46,597 bases of DNA from CAKSFT01 sp045544615 (GTDB lineage: Bacteria; Bacillota; Clostridia; UBA1381), in the NCBI GenBank assembly GCA_045544615.1, contig JAZPZI010000016.1, positions 1 through 46,597 on the forward strand. The letters run 5' to 3'. The notes beneath the pieces were generated by a model that was given only the letters and a program-made list of their open reading frames with translations, made no database searches and was not told the origin of the DNA. Numbering within the stretch: position 1 is the first letter of the stretch; the number at the start of each line of letters is the position of its first letter. Below are positions 1 to 7,826 of this stretch, piece after piece. Made by a program: the position numbers and the translations under genes.

Positions 1-1
1 T

Positions 2-508
2 TGTTCAGAGCGAAGCAGAGGCAAATGCGACGGAGTTGGATATATAAAAGCAGAAAAAATAGCTAATATCATTCTCAACATTTTATCCGAAATAGAACTA
101 CCAAATGTCGAACTGGATTTTGCCGAGCCTAATTCTGCTAACGAAGTAAATATCAACCATGACAGCAGGATAATATCTGCACAAATTCAAAGACTTGAAA
201 TCCGTTTGGAACGAGTAAAGCTTGCTTATGAAGATGGTGTAGATACTCTTGAAGAGTACAAAGCAAAGAAAAAAGCCATTACAGATGAAATTGTGAAGTT
301 AAAAGAAATGCTTGAGCAAGCTCAGGAGGAAGAACCAAAAGAAGAAGTTAATCTAAACAAAAAAGAGCTTCGCAGATTGACCGAGGTTTTGAAGGATGCT
401 GATGTAAGTAATGTAGAAAAGAACAACATGGCAAGGACAATTTTTAAAGAAATCATAAAAGGAGGAAAAGACGGAAAGTCCCTAAAATGCGTATTTTGGA
501 GGCGTTAG
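2..508 (+). CDS. Large serine recombinase, C-terminal fragment (cut by window edge)
   Basis: The frame is open from the first bases, so this is the 3' end of a longer gene. It begins inside what looks like a recombinase zinc beta-ribbon (CSERSRGKC, then GYIKAEKI) and continues into a charged helical region of the coiled-coil type, with EEYKAKKKAITDEI near the middle and a basic end. This order, zinc ribbon, coiled coil, then short basic tail, is typical of large serine recombinases that integrate and excise mobile elements. The catalytic N-terminal domain lies outside the window. An internal TTG at 206 is not a likely start because the similarity continues upstream. The family call rests on motif pattern only. 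Confidence 0.7.
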   Translation, partial: CSERSRGKCDGVGYIKAEKIANIILNILSEIELPNVELDFAEPNSANEVNINHDSRIISAQIQRLEIRLERVKLAYEDGVDTLEEYKAKKKAITDEIVKLKEMLEQAQEEEPKEEVNLNKKELRRLTEVLKDADVSNVEKNNMARTIFKEIIKGGKDGKSLKCVFWRR

Positions 509-628
509 TAAGGCTACTCAAACATTTGCAGTACGCTCCACCGTATTGTGTGATAATAATATTCGCAAGTTTTGGGTTTGGTTTTTTTATGCAAATTGGT
601 CTTTGCAAGAATTTTTCATAACAAAACA

Positions 629-883
629 TTAAGAATTAGCCTCCTTTTCCCATGGCCATGGTGATTCCGTCCATCTGAATGTCTCAAAATCCGCCGCTGA
701 TTTTACAGTGAGCGGCCCATATTTTTCCTCAAACTCCATAGTGAGTTTTTTTACCATTGCCACAAGGTCTTTATACATTTTAAATGCAGTCTTATCTTTC
801 GGGTGGGTGTCAAGATACAAAAGCATATCATAAGCCGCAAATTTGTAGCTTTGAAGCTTTTTTAAAAGCTCGCATCTAGTCAT
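629..883 (-). CDS. cotJB: Spore coat protein CotJB
   Basis: This 84-residue protein has the CotJB pattern: an N-terminal LQSYKFAAYDMLLYLDTHP segment, a helical middle and a PWPWE end. CotJB is part of the CotJ complex of the inner spore coat and is made in the mother cell. I choose ATG 883 because GGAGG lies 8 bases upstream; a GTG nine bases earlier overlaps that ribosome binding site. It overlaps cotJA by 8 bases, so the two are translationally coupled. The usual third gene, cotJC (a manganese catalase-like coat protein), is not downstream; the convergent recombinase end is there instead. Confidence 0.88.
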   Translation of the reverse strand: MTRCELLKKLQSYKFAAYDMLLYLDTHPKDKTAFKMYKDLVAMVKKLTMEFEEKYGPLTVKSAADFETFRWTESPWPWEKEANS

Positions 884-1079
884 TTGTGACACCTCCGGTC
901 TGTTTGCCGACCTTTCCGTATTCTGCGATTGTCAAAACAAGCTCAGGGAAGAGCGTGGCGTTTGCCAATGCTTCTTCTGCCGAGAAAACATTCTCTAGTT
1001 GTTGATACGGCACATAAGCATAGCCTACAAAACCGCATCCGCCAACGGGGCAGTATGTGCAGTCTTTGTTTTGCTCCAT
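876..1079 (-). CDS. cotJA: Spore coat associated protein CotJA
   Basis: A 67-residue protein with a cysteine-rich N-terminus (CTYCPVGGCG) followed by the CotJA core: AYVPYQQLENVFSAEEAL, then ATLFPEL. CotJA is a small spore coat component of the CotJ set and depends on other coat proteins for assembly. AAGGAG lies about 9 bases before the ATG. It is the first gene of a cotJA-cotJB pair on the minus strand. A mother-cell sigma-E promoter would be expected in 1080-1200, but I could not identify one with confidence. Confidence 0.85.
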   Translation of the reverse strand: MEQNKDCTYCPVGGCGFVGYAYVPYQQLENVFSAEEALANATLFPELVLTIAEYGKVGKQTGGVTND

Positions 1080-1212
1080 ATAAACATCTCCTTAAAATTG
1101 ATTTTCAGGAAAATATTTCCTGTATTAACATAATATGTTCTTTTATGTAAAGTGTGATAAAACACCGGGACGAGAGAGGAAAGATTTATCTAAAATAATA
1201 GTATAAAAATAC

Positions 1213-1241
1213 TTGAAATTTATTTTGTAATCTGTTATAAT
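1213..1241 (+). promoter_or_regulatory. Sigma-A promoter of guaB
   Basis: TTGAAA (1213-1218), a 17-base spacer and TATAAT (1236-1241), with TG one base upstream of the -10 box (extended -10). It drives guaB. The remaining leader is too short to hold a purine riboswitch. Confidence 0.85.
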
Positions 1242-1276
1242 AGTTAAAATATATTGTTTCTGGGAGGATGGTTTTT

Positions 1277-2743
1277 ATGGCAGATAAGTTTGAGAAGTTG
1301 GGACTAACCTTTGACGATGTACTTTTAGTACCGCAGGCCTCGGATTTCACACCAAACGAGGTTGAGCTTGGAACACAGCTGACCGCAAAGATTCACTTGA
1401 ATATTCCTATGATGAGTGCGGCAATGGATACTGTAACCGAAGCACCTATGGCAATCGCTATGGCAAGAGAAGGCGGTATTGGTATAATTCACAAGAATAT
1501 GACAATTGAAGAACAGGCAGGAGAAGTGGACAAGGTTAAGCGTTCAGAAAATGGTGTTATTACCAATCCTTTCAGCTTATCACCTGAACACACCTTAAAG
1601 GATGCCGATGATTTAATGGGCAAATATAAGATTTCAGGTGTACCGGTTTGCGATGAACAGGGCAAACTCCTCGGAATTATCACAAACCGTGACTTGAGAT
1701 TCGAAGTTGATTTTGATAAGAAAATCAAGGATTCAATGACTTGCGAAAACTTGGTTACAGCACCTGTTGGCACAACTCTTGAGGAAGCACAGGAAATTTT
1801 AAGACGTGCAAAGATCGAGAAGCTTCCGCTTGTTGATGAAAACTATCACCTAAAAGGTCTTATCACAATTAAGGATATTGAAAAGGCAGTTCGTTATCCA
1901 AATGCGGCAAAGGACGAGATGGGAAGACTTCTCTGCGGTGCTGCTATCGGTGTAACAAACGATATTATGGATAGAGTAAAGGCTTTGGTTGAGGCAGGCG
2001 TTGATGTATTGGTTCTCGACTCTGCACACGGCCACTCTGCAAATATCATAAACAAGGTTAAGGAAGTAAAGGCAGCATATCCTGATATGCAGCTTATCGT
2101 TGGTAACATTGCAACAGCCGAGGCTGCAAAAGACCTCATCAAGGCTGGCGCTGACTGTATTAAGGTTGGTATCGGACCTGGATCTATCTGTACAACACGA
2201 GTTGTTGCAGGTATTGGTGTACCACAGGTTACAGCAATTTATGATGTTAGCCAGGTTGCAAAGAAGTATAACATTCCTGTTATCGCAGACGGCGGTATCA
2301 AGTATTCGGGCGATGTTACAAAGGCTATTGCAGCAGGCGCTGATGTTATTATGATGGGAAGCCTTTTGGCAGGTTGTGAAGAAAGCCCGGGAGAATTTGA
2401 AATCTATCAGGGAAGAAGATTCAAGGTTTACCGTGGTATGGGTTCACTTGCTGCTATGGAAAAGGGTTCAAAGGACAGATACTTCCAGACTGGTTCTAAA
2501 AAGCTTGTTCCTGAAGGCGTAGAAGGCAGAGTTCCATATAAGGGCTCACTTGCTGATACTGTATTCCAGCTTTTGGGCGGTTTGAGATCAGGTATGGGTT
2601 ACTGCGGTACAAAGACTATCAAGGAACTCAAGGAAAACGGTAAGTTTGTAAGAATCACAGGTGCAGGCTTGAAGGAAAGCCATCCGCACGATATTTATAT
2701 CACAAAGGAAGCACCAAACTACAGCTACAATACACAGGCATAA
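1277..2743 (+). CDS. guaB: Inosine-5'-monophosphate dehydrogenase
   Basis: The enzyme oxidises IMP to XMP with NAD+, the committed step of guanine nucleotide synthesis in the cytosol. The 488 residues match the usual bacterial length. Visible parts are the N-terminal FDDVLLVPQ, a pair of CBS domains at about 93-205, and the catalytic loop GPGSICTTRVVAG with nucleophile Cys305. The GMGS and YRGMGS phosphate-binding segments are also present. The start is ATG 1277: GGAGG at 1263-1267 directly touches an earlier ATG (1268) but is well spaced for 1277. It is a single-gene unit between its own promoter and a strong terminator. Confidence 0.97.
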   Translation: MADKFEKLGLTFDDVLLVPQASDFTPNEVELGTQLTAKIHLNIPMMSAAMDTVTEAPMAIAMAREGGIGIIHKNMTIEEQAGEVDKVKRSENGVITNPFSLSPEHTLKDADDLMGKYKISGVPVCDEQGKLLGIITNRDLRFEVDFDKKIKDSMTCENLVTAPVGTTLEEAQEILRRAKIEKLPLVDENYHLKGLITIKDIEKAVRYPNAAKDEMGRLLCGAAIGVTNDIMDRVKALVEAGVDVLVLDSAHGHSANIINKVKEVKAAYPDMQLIVGNIATAEAAKDLIKAGADCIKVGIGPGSICTTRVVAGIGVPQVTAIYDVSQVAKKYNIPVIADGGIKYSGDVTKAIAAGADVIMMGSLLAGCEESPGEFEIYQGRRFKVYRGMGSLAAMEKGSKDRYFQTGSKKLVPEGVEGRVPYKGSLADTVFQLLGGLRSGMGYCGTKTIKELKENGKFVRITGAGLKESHPHDIYITKEAPNYSYNTQA

Positions 2744-2750
2744 ATTTCAA

Positions 2751-2778
2751 AAGGACAAGGTTTACCTTGTCCTTTTTT
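2751..2778 (+). terminator. Intrinsic terminator of guaB
   Basis: A perfect 10-bp stem (AAGGACAAGG paired with CCTTGTCCTT), a TTTA loop and a T-run. Confidence 0.93.
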
Positions 2779-2849
2779 ATAACAATCACCAAAATTCTGC
2801 ATCGATTTTTGCATTTTTTAAAATTTTTTATAAACTTATCAAAAAGCGG

Positions 2850-2878
2850 TTGTTTTTTTGGGAAGTTTAATGTATAAT
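2850..2878 (+). promoter_or_regulatory. Promoter of the cysE-cysS-mrnC-tkt operon
   Basis: TTGTTT (2850-2855), 17-base spacer, TATAAT (2873-2878). There is no terminator before 7691, so it may serve six genes. Confidence 0.65.
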
Positions 2879-2916
2879 TAAAAATGTATTTTTATGTGTT
2901 AATGGAGGTGACAGTT

Positions 2917-3576
2917 GTGTTTGGTAATCTGCGTTATGATATCCGCTCGGTTTTGGAGCGTGACCCGGCAGCAAGAAACGGATTTGAAGTATTTATGCTC
3001 TATCCCGGTGTTGCAGCGGTTCAATGGCACAGGCTGTCACATTTTTTGTTCAAACATAAAATGAAATTTTTGGCAAGATGGATTTCGCAGTGTGTTCGGT
3101 TCTGGACAGGAATCGAGATTCACCCCGGTGCAACAATCGGAAAGGGTCTTTTTATCGACCATGGTATGGGTGTTATAATCGGTGAGACTGCGGTAATCGG
3201 CGATGACTGTACGATTTATCAGGGCGTAACACTTGGCGGTACAGGCAAGGAAAAGGGTAAGCGTCACCCGACTTTGGGCGATAATGTCACAGTTGGAAGC
3301 GGAGCTAAAGTTTTAGGACCTTTCACTATCGGTGATAATTCTAAAATTGCGGCGGGTGCGGTTGTGCTCTCGGAAGTTCCGCCCGATTCTACCTGTGTTG
3401 GTATTCCTGCAAGAGTTGTAAAGCGTGAGGGTGTAAGAATAGACCACACGCCTGACCTTGACCAGGTGCGGATTCCCGACCCGGTATCATCACAGCTATG
3501 TACATTATCTGTACACATCGCAAATCTTGAGAAGAAATTAAAGGAAATGGAGGAAAAGAACGGTGAAGATTTATAA
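2917..3576 (+). CDS. cysE: Serine O-acetyltransferase
   Basis: It transfers acetyl from acetyl-CoA to L-serine, giving O-acetylserine for cysteine synthesis. The N-terminal helical part (LRYDIRSVLERDPAAR) is followed by left-handed beta-helix hexapeptide repeats at about 75-165, including GIEIHPGA, IDHGMGVIIGETA and YQGVTLGGTGK, which hold the catalytic histidines. I choose GTG 2917 because GGAGG lies 8 bases upstream and the product then begins like other CysE proteins; an in-frame ATG at 2884 overlaps the promoter. The protein has 219 residues and a charged helical tail. The 3' end overlaps cysS by 14 bases. Placement with cysS links cysteine supply to its charging on tRNA. Confidence 0.95.
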   Translation: MFGNLRYDIRSVLERDPAARNGFEVFMLYPGVAAVQWHRLSHFLFKHKMKFLARWISQCVRFWTGIEIHPGATIGKGLFIDHGMGVIIGETAVIGDDCTIYQGVTLGGTGKEKGKRHPTLGDNVTVGSGAKVLGPFTIGDNSKIAAGAVVLSEVPPDSTCVGIPARVVKREGVRIDHTPDLDQVRIPDPVSSQLCTLSVHIANLEKKLKEMEEKNGEDL

Positions 3577-4972
3577 TACTCTCACAAGAAAAAAAGAAGA
3601 GTTTGTTCCAATAGATAAAAACGAGGTAAAGATGTACTCTTGCGGTCCGACTGTATATGATTATTTTCATATTGGAAACGCAAGACCCTTTATTATCTTT
3701 GATACAATGAGAAGATACCTCGAATACAGAGGCTATACCGTAAAGTTTGTACAGAACTTTACCGATATCGACGATAAGATGATTAAGCGTGCCAATGCTG
3801 AAGGGATTACCGTAAAAGAGCTAGGCGAGCGTTTTATTGCAGAATACTTCAAGGATGCATCGTCACTTGGTATCAAAAAGGCGACAGTTCATCCTAAAGC
3901 TACCGAAAATATCGATGCAATTATCGATATTATAAAGACCCTGGAAGAAAAAGGCTTTGCATATAATGTTGACGGCAATGTATATTTTTCAACAAAGAAA
4001 TTCCGTGAATACGGAAAACTTTCAAAGCAACCTTTGGAGGACCTGGAAGCAGGTGCAAGAATAGATGTTAATGAAGCAAAGCAGGATGTAATGGACTTTG
4101 CACTCTGGAAGGCTCAAAAAGAGGGCGAGCCTGCATGGGAAAGCCCATGGGGAATGGGAAGACCGGGCTGGCATATCGAGTGTTCTGCTATGGCTAACAG
4201 ATACCTTGGTAAAACCATTGATATCCACTCGGGCGGACAGGACCTGATATTCCCGCATCACGAAAATGAGATTGCACAGAGCGAGTGTGCAAACGGTGTT
4301 CCATTTGCAAACTACTGGATGCACAATGGTTACATCAATATAAATAACCAGAAGATGAGTAAATCTCTTGGTAACTTCTTCACAGTCCGTGATATTTCTG
4401 AAAAATATGACCACGAGATTATCCGATTCTTCATGCTTTCTGCTCACTACAGAAACCCTGTCAACTTCAGCGATGTATTGATGGAACAGGCAAAATCGGC
4501 AACCGAGCGTGTTTATACATGTATCGATAACCTTTTGTTCCTTATCGACAAGGGTGAGGACAGAGACCTCTCTGCAGATGAGGTTGCACTCTCTGAAAAG
4601 ATTGACGGCTTCAAGCAGAAGTTCATTGATGCAATGGATGACGACTTGAATACTGCAGATGCGATTGCGGCAATATTCGATATTGTATATTCGGCAAATA
4701 CCGACCTCTCAAAGGACGGCGGTAACTCTGTAAAGATTGCCGAAAAGTATTTAAACACCATCCACGAGCTTGGCGATGTTTTGGGACTTTTTGCGAAGAA
4801 GGAAGAAAATTCACTCGATGCTGAGGTTGAGGCATTGATTGAGGCTCGAAACGAGGCAAGAAAAGCCAAGGATTGGGCAAAGGCTGACGAGATAAGAGAT
4901 AAGCTCAAGGAAATGAATATCGAGCTCAAGGATACACCAATGGGCGTAAAATGGAGCAGAAAAGATGTTTGA
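3563..4972 (+). CDS. cysS: Cysteine--tRNA ligase
   Basis: This class I aminoacyl-tRNA synthetase charges tRNA-Cys. It has the HIGH-type motif HIGN at 36-39, zinc ligand Cys27 in YSCGPTVYD, the WHIECSAM segment, HHENEIAQ, and KMSKS at 264-268. The 469 residues agree with the family. Translation starts at GTG 3563, inside the end of cysE, with AGGA just upstream. It overlaps mrnC by 8 bases. Many Firmicutes control cysE-cysS with a T-box; I see no T-box leader before either gene, so control is presumably at the operon promoter. Confidence 0.97.
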   Translation: MKIYNTLTRKKEEFVPIDKNEVKMYSCGPTVYDYFHIGNARPFIIFDTMRRYLEYRGYTVKFVQNFTDIDDKMIKRANAEGITVKELGERFIAEYFKDASSLGIKKATVHPKATENIDAIIDIIKTLEEKGFAYNVDGNVYFSTKKFREYGKLSKQPLEDLEAGARIDVNEAKQDVMDFALWKAQKEGEPAWESPWGMGRPGWHIECSAMANRYLGKTIDIHSGGQDLIFPHHENEIAQSECANGVPFANYWMHNGYININNQKMSKSLGNFFTVRDISEKYDHEIIRFFMLSAHYRNPVNFSDVLMEQAKSATERVYTCIDNLLFLIDKGEDRDLSADEVALSEKIDGFKQKFIDAMDDDLNTADAIAAIFDIVYSANTDLSKDGGNSVKIAEKYLNTIHELGDVLGLFAKKEENSLDAEVEALIEARNEARKAKDWAKADEIRDKLKEMNIELKDTPMGVKWSRKDV

Positions 4973-5366
4973 TATTGATTTTGAAAAGGCTAACAGTTAT
5001 CCGTCGTTGGTGCTTGCATATATCGGAGATGCAATTTATGAGGTTTATGTAAGAAGCAGGATTGTTTCGGAGCATGGGGATATGTCGCCTCATAAGCTAC
5101 ATATTGAATCGATAAAACATGTAAAGGCACATGCACAAAGTAATGCAATAGCGGTAATTGAAGAAATGCTGTCAGAGGCAGAGGATGCAGTGTATAAACG
5201 CGGCAGGAACTCAAAGTCTGCAACCGTTCCTAAAAATGCCGATGTCTCGGAGTATAGAAGAGCAACCGGACTTGAGGCTCTCTTTGGTTATCTCTATATA
5301 AAAAAGGAAGAAGAACGCTTGGAAGAACTTATGAAGATAGCGTACGAAAATTCAAAGGACATATAA
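4965..5366 (+). CDS. mrnC: Mini-ribonuclease III
   Basis: Mini-III is a dimeric RNase III catalytic domain without a double-stranded RNA binding domain; in Bacillus it matures 23S rRNA ends. The 133 residues contain the signature AYIGDAIYE, the KSATVPKNADVSEYRRATG stretch, and GLEALFGYLY, supplying acidic metal-binding residues. The position directly after cysS is the conserved Firmicutes arrangement. It starts inside the end of cysS and is followed after 17 bases, with a strong AGGAGG, by the transketolase genes. Confidence 0.94.
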   Translation: MFDIDFEKANSYPSLVLAYIGDAIYEVYVRSRIVSEHGDMSPHKLHIESIKHVKAHAQSNAIAVIEEMLSEAEDAVYKRGRNSKSATVPKNADVSEYRRATGLEALFGYLYIKKEEERLEELMKIAYENSKDI

Positions 5367-5383
5367 ATTAGGAGGAGAAAATA

Positions 5384-6232
5384 ATGGACAAACAGAGAAA
5401 ACGCGAGCTTGCGATTATTGCAAACAAGGTTCGAAAGCACGCATTGACAGGAGTATTTAGTGCAAAATCGGGACATCCCGGCGGCTCGCTTTCGATAGCA
5501 GAGGCACTTACAATCCTCTATTTTGAAAAGATGAATGTAGACCCAAAGAATCCAAAAAATCCTGACAGAGACAGATTTGTTCTCTCGAAAGGCCATACTG
5601 CACCGGCACTTTATGGTGTGTTGGCAGAAAAGGGATTTATTCCTGTTGAGGATTTGAAGACTTTGAGAAAAACAGACAGCTATCTTCAGGGACATCCTGA
5701 TATGAAGAACATCCCTGGTGTTGATATGTCAACAGGCTCACTTGGTCAGGGTATATCAGCAGCAGGCGGTATGGCATTGGCTGCAAAGCTTGATAAAAAG
5801 GATTACAGAGTTTATGCGATCCTTGGCGACGGTGAACTCGAAGAGGGTCAGGTTTGGGAACAGGCAATGTTTGCTGCACACTATAAGCTTGACAATCTTA
5901 CAATCTTTGTTGACTTCAACGGCTTGCAGATTGACGGCGATGTTACCGAGGTTATGAACCCGACACCTATTGATAAGAAGTTTGAAGCATTCGGTTGGAA
6001 GACAATGGTTTGTGATGCACATGACTTTGATGAGTTGTCTGATGCAATCGAAACTGCAAAAACAATCAAAGACAGACCAACTGCGATTATTATGAAATCT
6101 GTAAAGGGTAAGAATGTATCATTTATGGAAAATCAGGCAGGCTGGCACGGTGCTGCGCCTAATCAGGAACAGTACGAACAGGCAATGGCAGAACTCGATA
6201 AGATAATTGCAGAATTGGAGGCGAACAGATAA
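5384..6232 (+). CDS. Transketolase, N-terminal subunit
   Basis: This 282-residue subunit carries the thiamine diphosphate binding half of transketolase. Visible are SGHPGGSLS, the FVLSKGHTAPALY segment and the ThDP motif starting at GDGELEEGQVWE and ending at FNGLQIDG. Transketolase moves two-carbon units between sugar phosphates in the pentose phosphate pathway. In Clostridia and archaea the enzyme is commonly split in two polypeptides, as here. Its stop codon shares one base with the start of the C-terminal gene (TAATG), so the subunits are coupled. Substrate details are not visible; a 1-deoxyxylulose synthase-like role is less likely. Confidence 0.94.
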   Translation: MDKQRKRELAIIANKVRKHALTGVFSAKSGHPGGSLSIAEALTILYFEKMNVDPKNPKNPDRDRFVLSKGHTAPALYGVLAEKGFIPVEDLKTLRKTDSYLQGHPDMKNIPGVDMSTGSLGQGISAAGGMALAAKLDKKDYRVYAILGDGELEEGQVWEQAMFAAHYKLDNLTIFVDFNGLQIDGDVTEVMNPTPIDKKFEAFGWKTMVCDAHDFDELSDAIETAKTIKDRPTAIIMKSVKGKNVSFMENQAGWHGAAPNQEQYEQAMAELDKIIAELEANR

Positions 6233-7161
6233 TGGCAAAGAAAGCGACAAGAGAATCATACGGTATTGCACTTGCAGAATACGGCAATGATGAAAGAATA
6301 GTAGTATTGGATGCGGACCTTTCAAAATCAACTAAGACAGAGACATTTAAAAAAGCATATCCTGAAAGATTTGTTAATATGGGTATTGCTGAGGCAAATA
6401 TGATGAGCGTTGCAGCAGGTTTGGCATCTTGCGGAAAGATTGCTTTTGCGTCAAGCTTTGCGATGTTTGCTGCAGGCAGAGCATTCGAACAGATTAGAAA
6501 CTCAATCGGTTACCCGAAGCTTAATGTTAAAATCGGTGCAACTCACGCAGGTATTTCTGTTGGTGAAGACGGCGCAACACATCAGTGTCTTGAGGATTTG
6601 GCACTTATGCGCTCAATTCCCGGCATGGTAATCTTCAACCCTGCAGATGATATCGAAGCAAGACTTTGCGTTAAGGCTGCAATCGACCACGAGGGCCCTG
6701 TATATATGAGATTCGGAAGACTTGCTGTTGAAGATGTAAACGGCGAGGATTATAAGTTCGAACTTGGCAAGGGTGTTGAATTAAGAGCGGGCGATGATGC
6801 TGCGATTATTGCAACAGGACTCATGGTTCAGGAAGCAATCAAGGCTCACGAAATTCTGAAAACAGAAGGCATAAACGCAAGAGTTATAAACATTCACACC
6901 ATTAAGCCTATTGATGAGGAAATCATCACAAAGGCGGCAAAGGAAACAGGTGCGATCGTAACCGCTGAAGAACACTATATTATGGGCGGACTCGGAAGTG
7001 CAGTTTGTGAAGTTGTATGTAACAATGCTCCTTGTGCGGTAAAGATTATTGGTACAGACCGCTTCGGTAAGTCGGGTACACCGGCTGAACTTTTTGAGGA
7101 ATACGGACTCACAGCTGATAATATCGTGAAGAATGTAAAAGAGGCTATAAAGTTAAAATGA
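6232..7161 (+). CDS. Transketolase, C-terminal subunit
   Basis: A 309-residue partner of the preceding gene. It has the pyrimidine-binding domain (VVLDADLSKSTKT, then NMGIAEANMMSVAAGLA with the catalytic glutamate) and a C-terminal transketolase domain (MRFGRLAVE, TAEEHYIMGGLGSAV). It completes the active site at the subunit interface. It overlaps the upstream gene by 1 base and the downstream lipoprotein gene by 4 bases (ATGA). Confidence 0.94.
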   Translation: MAKKATRESYGIALAEYGNDERIVVLDADLSKSTKTETFKKAYPERFVNMGIAEANMMSVAAGLASCGKIAFASSFAMFAAGRAFEQIRNSIGYPKLNVKIGATHAGISVGEDGATHQCLEDLALMRSIPGMVIFNPADDIEARLCVKAAIDHEGPVYMRFGRLAVEDVNGEDYKFELGKGVELRAGDDAAIIATGLMVQEAIKAHEILKTEGINARVINIHTIKPIDEEIITKAAKETGAIVTAEEHYIMGGLGSAVCEVVCNNAPCAVKIIGTDRFGKSGTPAELFEEYGLTADNIVKNVKEAIKLK

Positions 7162-7679
7162 GTATGAAGAAGCTATTATTAGTATTTTTGATGATTCTTT
7201 TGACTGCAGGATGCACAAAGTCGGCAAAAGAAATTGTTGCATCGGATTTTCTTTCTTTGGAAGAGGCGGGAAAGTATCTTGAATATCTTCCTGTTGAAGA
7301 GGTCAATAACACCAGACTTTGTAAATCGGTTACATATAAAAACGAAAAAATCGGTCAGGGCGATACTGTAAAGGTGGATGTGTATCCATTCAACGGTAAG
7401 TATGATAAATCCGAGATTAAGGCACAGTTTGAGGCAGAGAAGAAAAGAAATGATGATTTGGCAAGAACTGTCGCGGTTGATATCGAGGGTGTAGATGCTT
7501 TTATTGCAATCCCGTCGTGTCATATGTACAAAAACGGATATTATATTGTAATCACCGCAGGCTCGGGAGCGGGCGAACATCAGGTATCGCTTTTGAAGAA
7601 TTATGCCGAAACGGTATCAAAAAACCTTATAAAGATTGCAGGCGAAGAAGAAACAGAAACCGAGAAAACAGAAGAATAA
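7158..7679 (+). CDS. Lipoprotein of unknown function
   Basis: The 173-residue protein opens with a lysine pair and a hydrophobic segment ending in a lipobox-like LLTAGC (Cys19), so it is probably anchored to the outer face of the membrane. The rest is a soluble domain of about 130 residues with alternating strands, a VDVYPF segment and a FIAIPSCHMYKNGYYIVITAGSG segment broken here only for description, and a glutamate/threonine-rich tail. I do not recognise the family. It is the last gene of the operon and overlaps the transketolase gene by 4 bases, so it is made with cytosolic enzymes, which is an odd partnership. Confidence 0.8.
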   Translation: MSMKKLLLVFLMILLTAGCTKSAKEIVASDFLSLEEAGKYLEYLPVEEVNNTRLCKSVTYKNEKIGQGDTVKVDVYPFNGKYDKSEIKAQFEAEKKRNDDLARTVAVDIEGVDAFIAIPSCHMYKNGYYIVITAGSGAGEHQVSLLKNYAETVSKNLIKIAGEEETETEKTEE

Positions 7680-7690
7680 TTTTTAAGGAA

Positions 7691-7722
7691 AATACGCATT
7701 GTAAATAATGCGTATTTTTTTA
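7691..7722 (+). terminator. Terminator of the cysE to lipoprotein operon
   Basis: A 10-bp stem (AATACGCATT with AATGCGTATT), 6-base loop and T-run. Confidence 0.9.
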
Positions 7723-7742
7723 TAAAAATTTTTAAAAAAGGC

Positions 7743-7771
7743 TTGTATTTTATGGAAATATGTTGTATAAT
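7743..7771 (+). promoter_or_regulatory. Sigma-A promoter of recA
   Basis: TTGTAT (7743-7748), 17-base spacer, TATAAT (7766-7771). The SOS box lies just downstream, over the expected start of transcription. Confidence 0.8.
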
Positions 7772-7776
7772 AATAG

Positions 7777-7790
7777 AGAACAAATGTTTG
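7777..7790 (+). promoter_or_regulatory. LexA (SOS) operator before recA
   Basis: AGAACAAATGTTTG fits the Firmicutes LexA consensus of GAAC, four bases, GTTY. It begins 6 bases after the recA -10 box, where a bound repressor would block initiation. This supports DNA-damage control of recA. Confidence 0.72.
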
Positions 7791-7826
7791 ATATAAAAAT
7801 TTTAAGATAAAGTGAGGGGTTATCCT

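Noticed and set aside
1242..1276. Purine riboswitch ahead of guaB
   Set aside because: The leader after the promoter is only about 30 bases, too short for an aptamer.
2879..3562. T-box leader controlling cysE-cysS
   Set aside because: No T-box sequence or long structured leader was found; cysE starts about 35 bases after the -10 box.
4022..4929. Two minus-strand open frames of about 140 codons
   Set aside because: Both lie fully inside cysS and have compositions typical of antisense frames.
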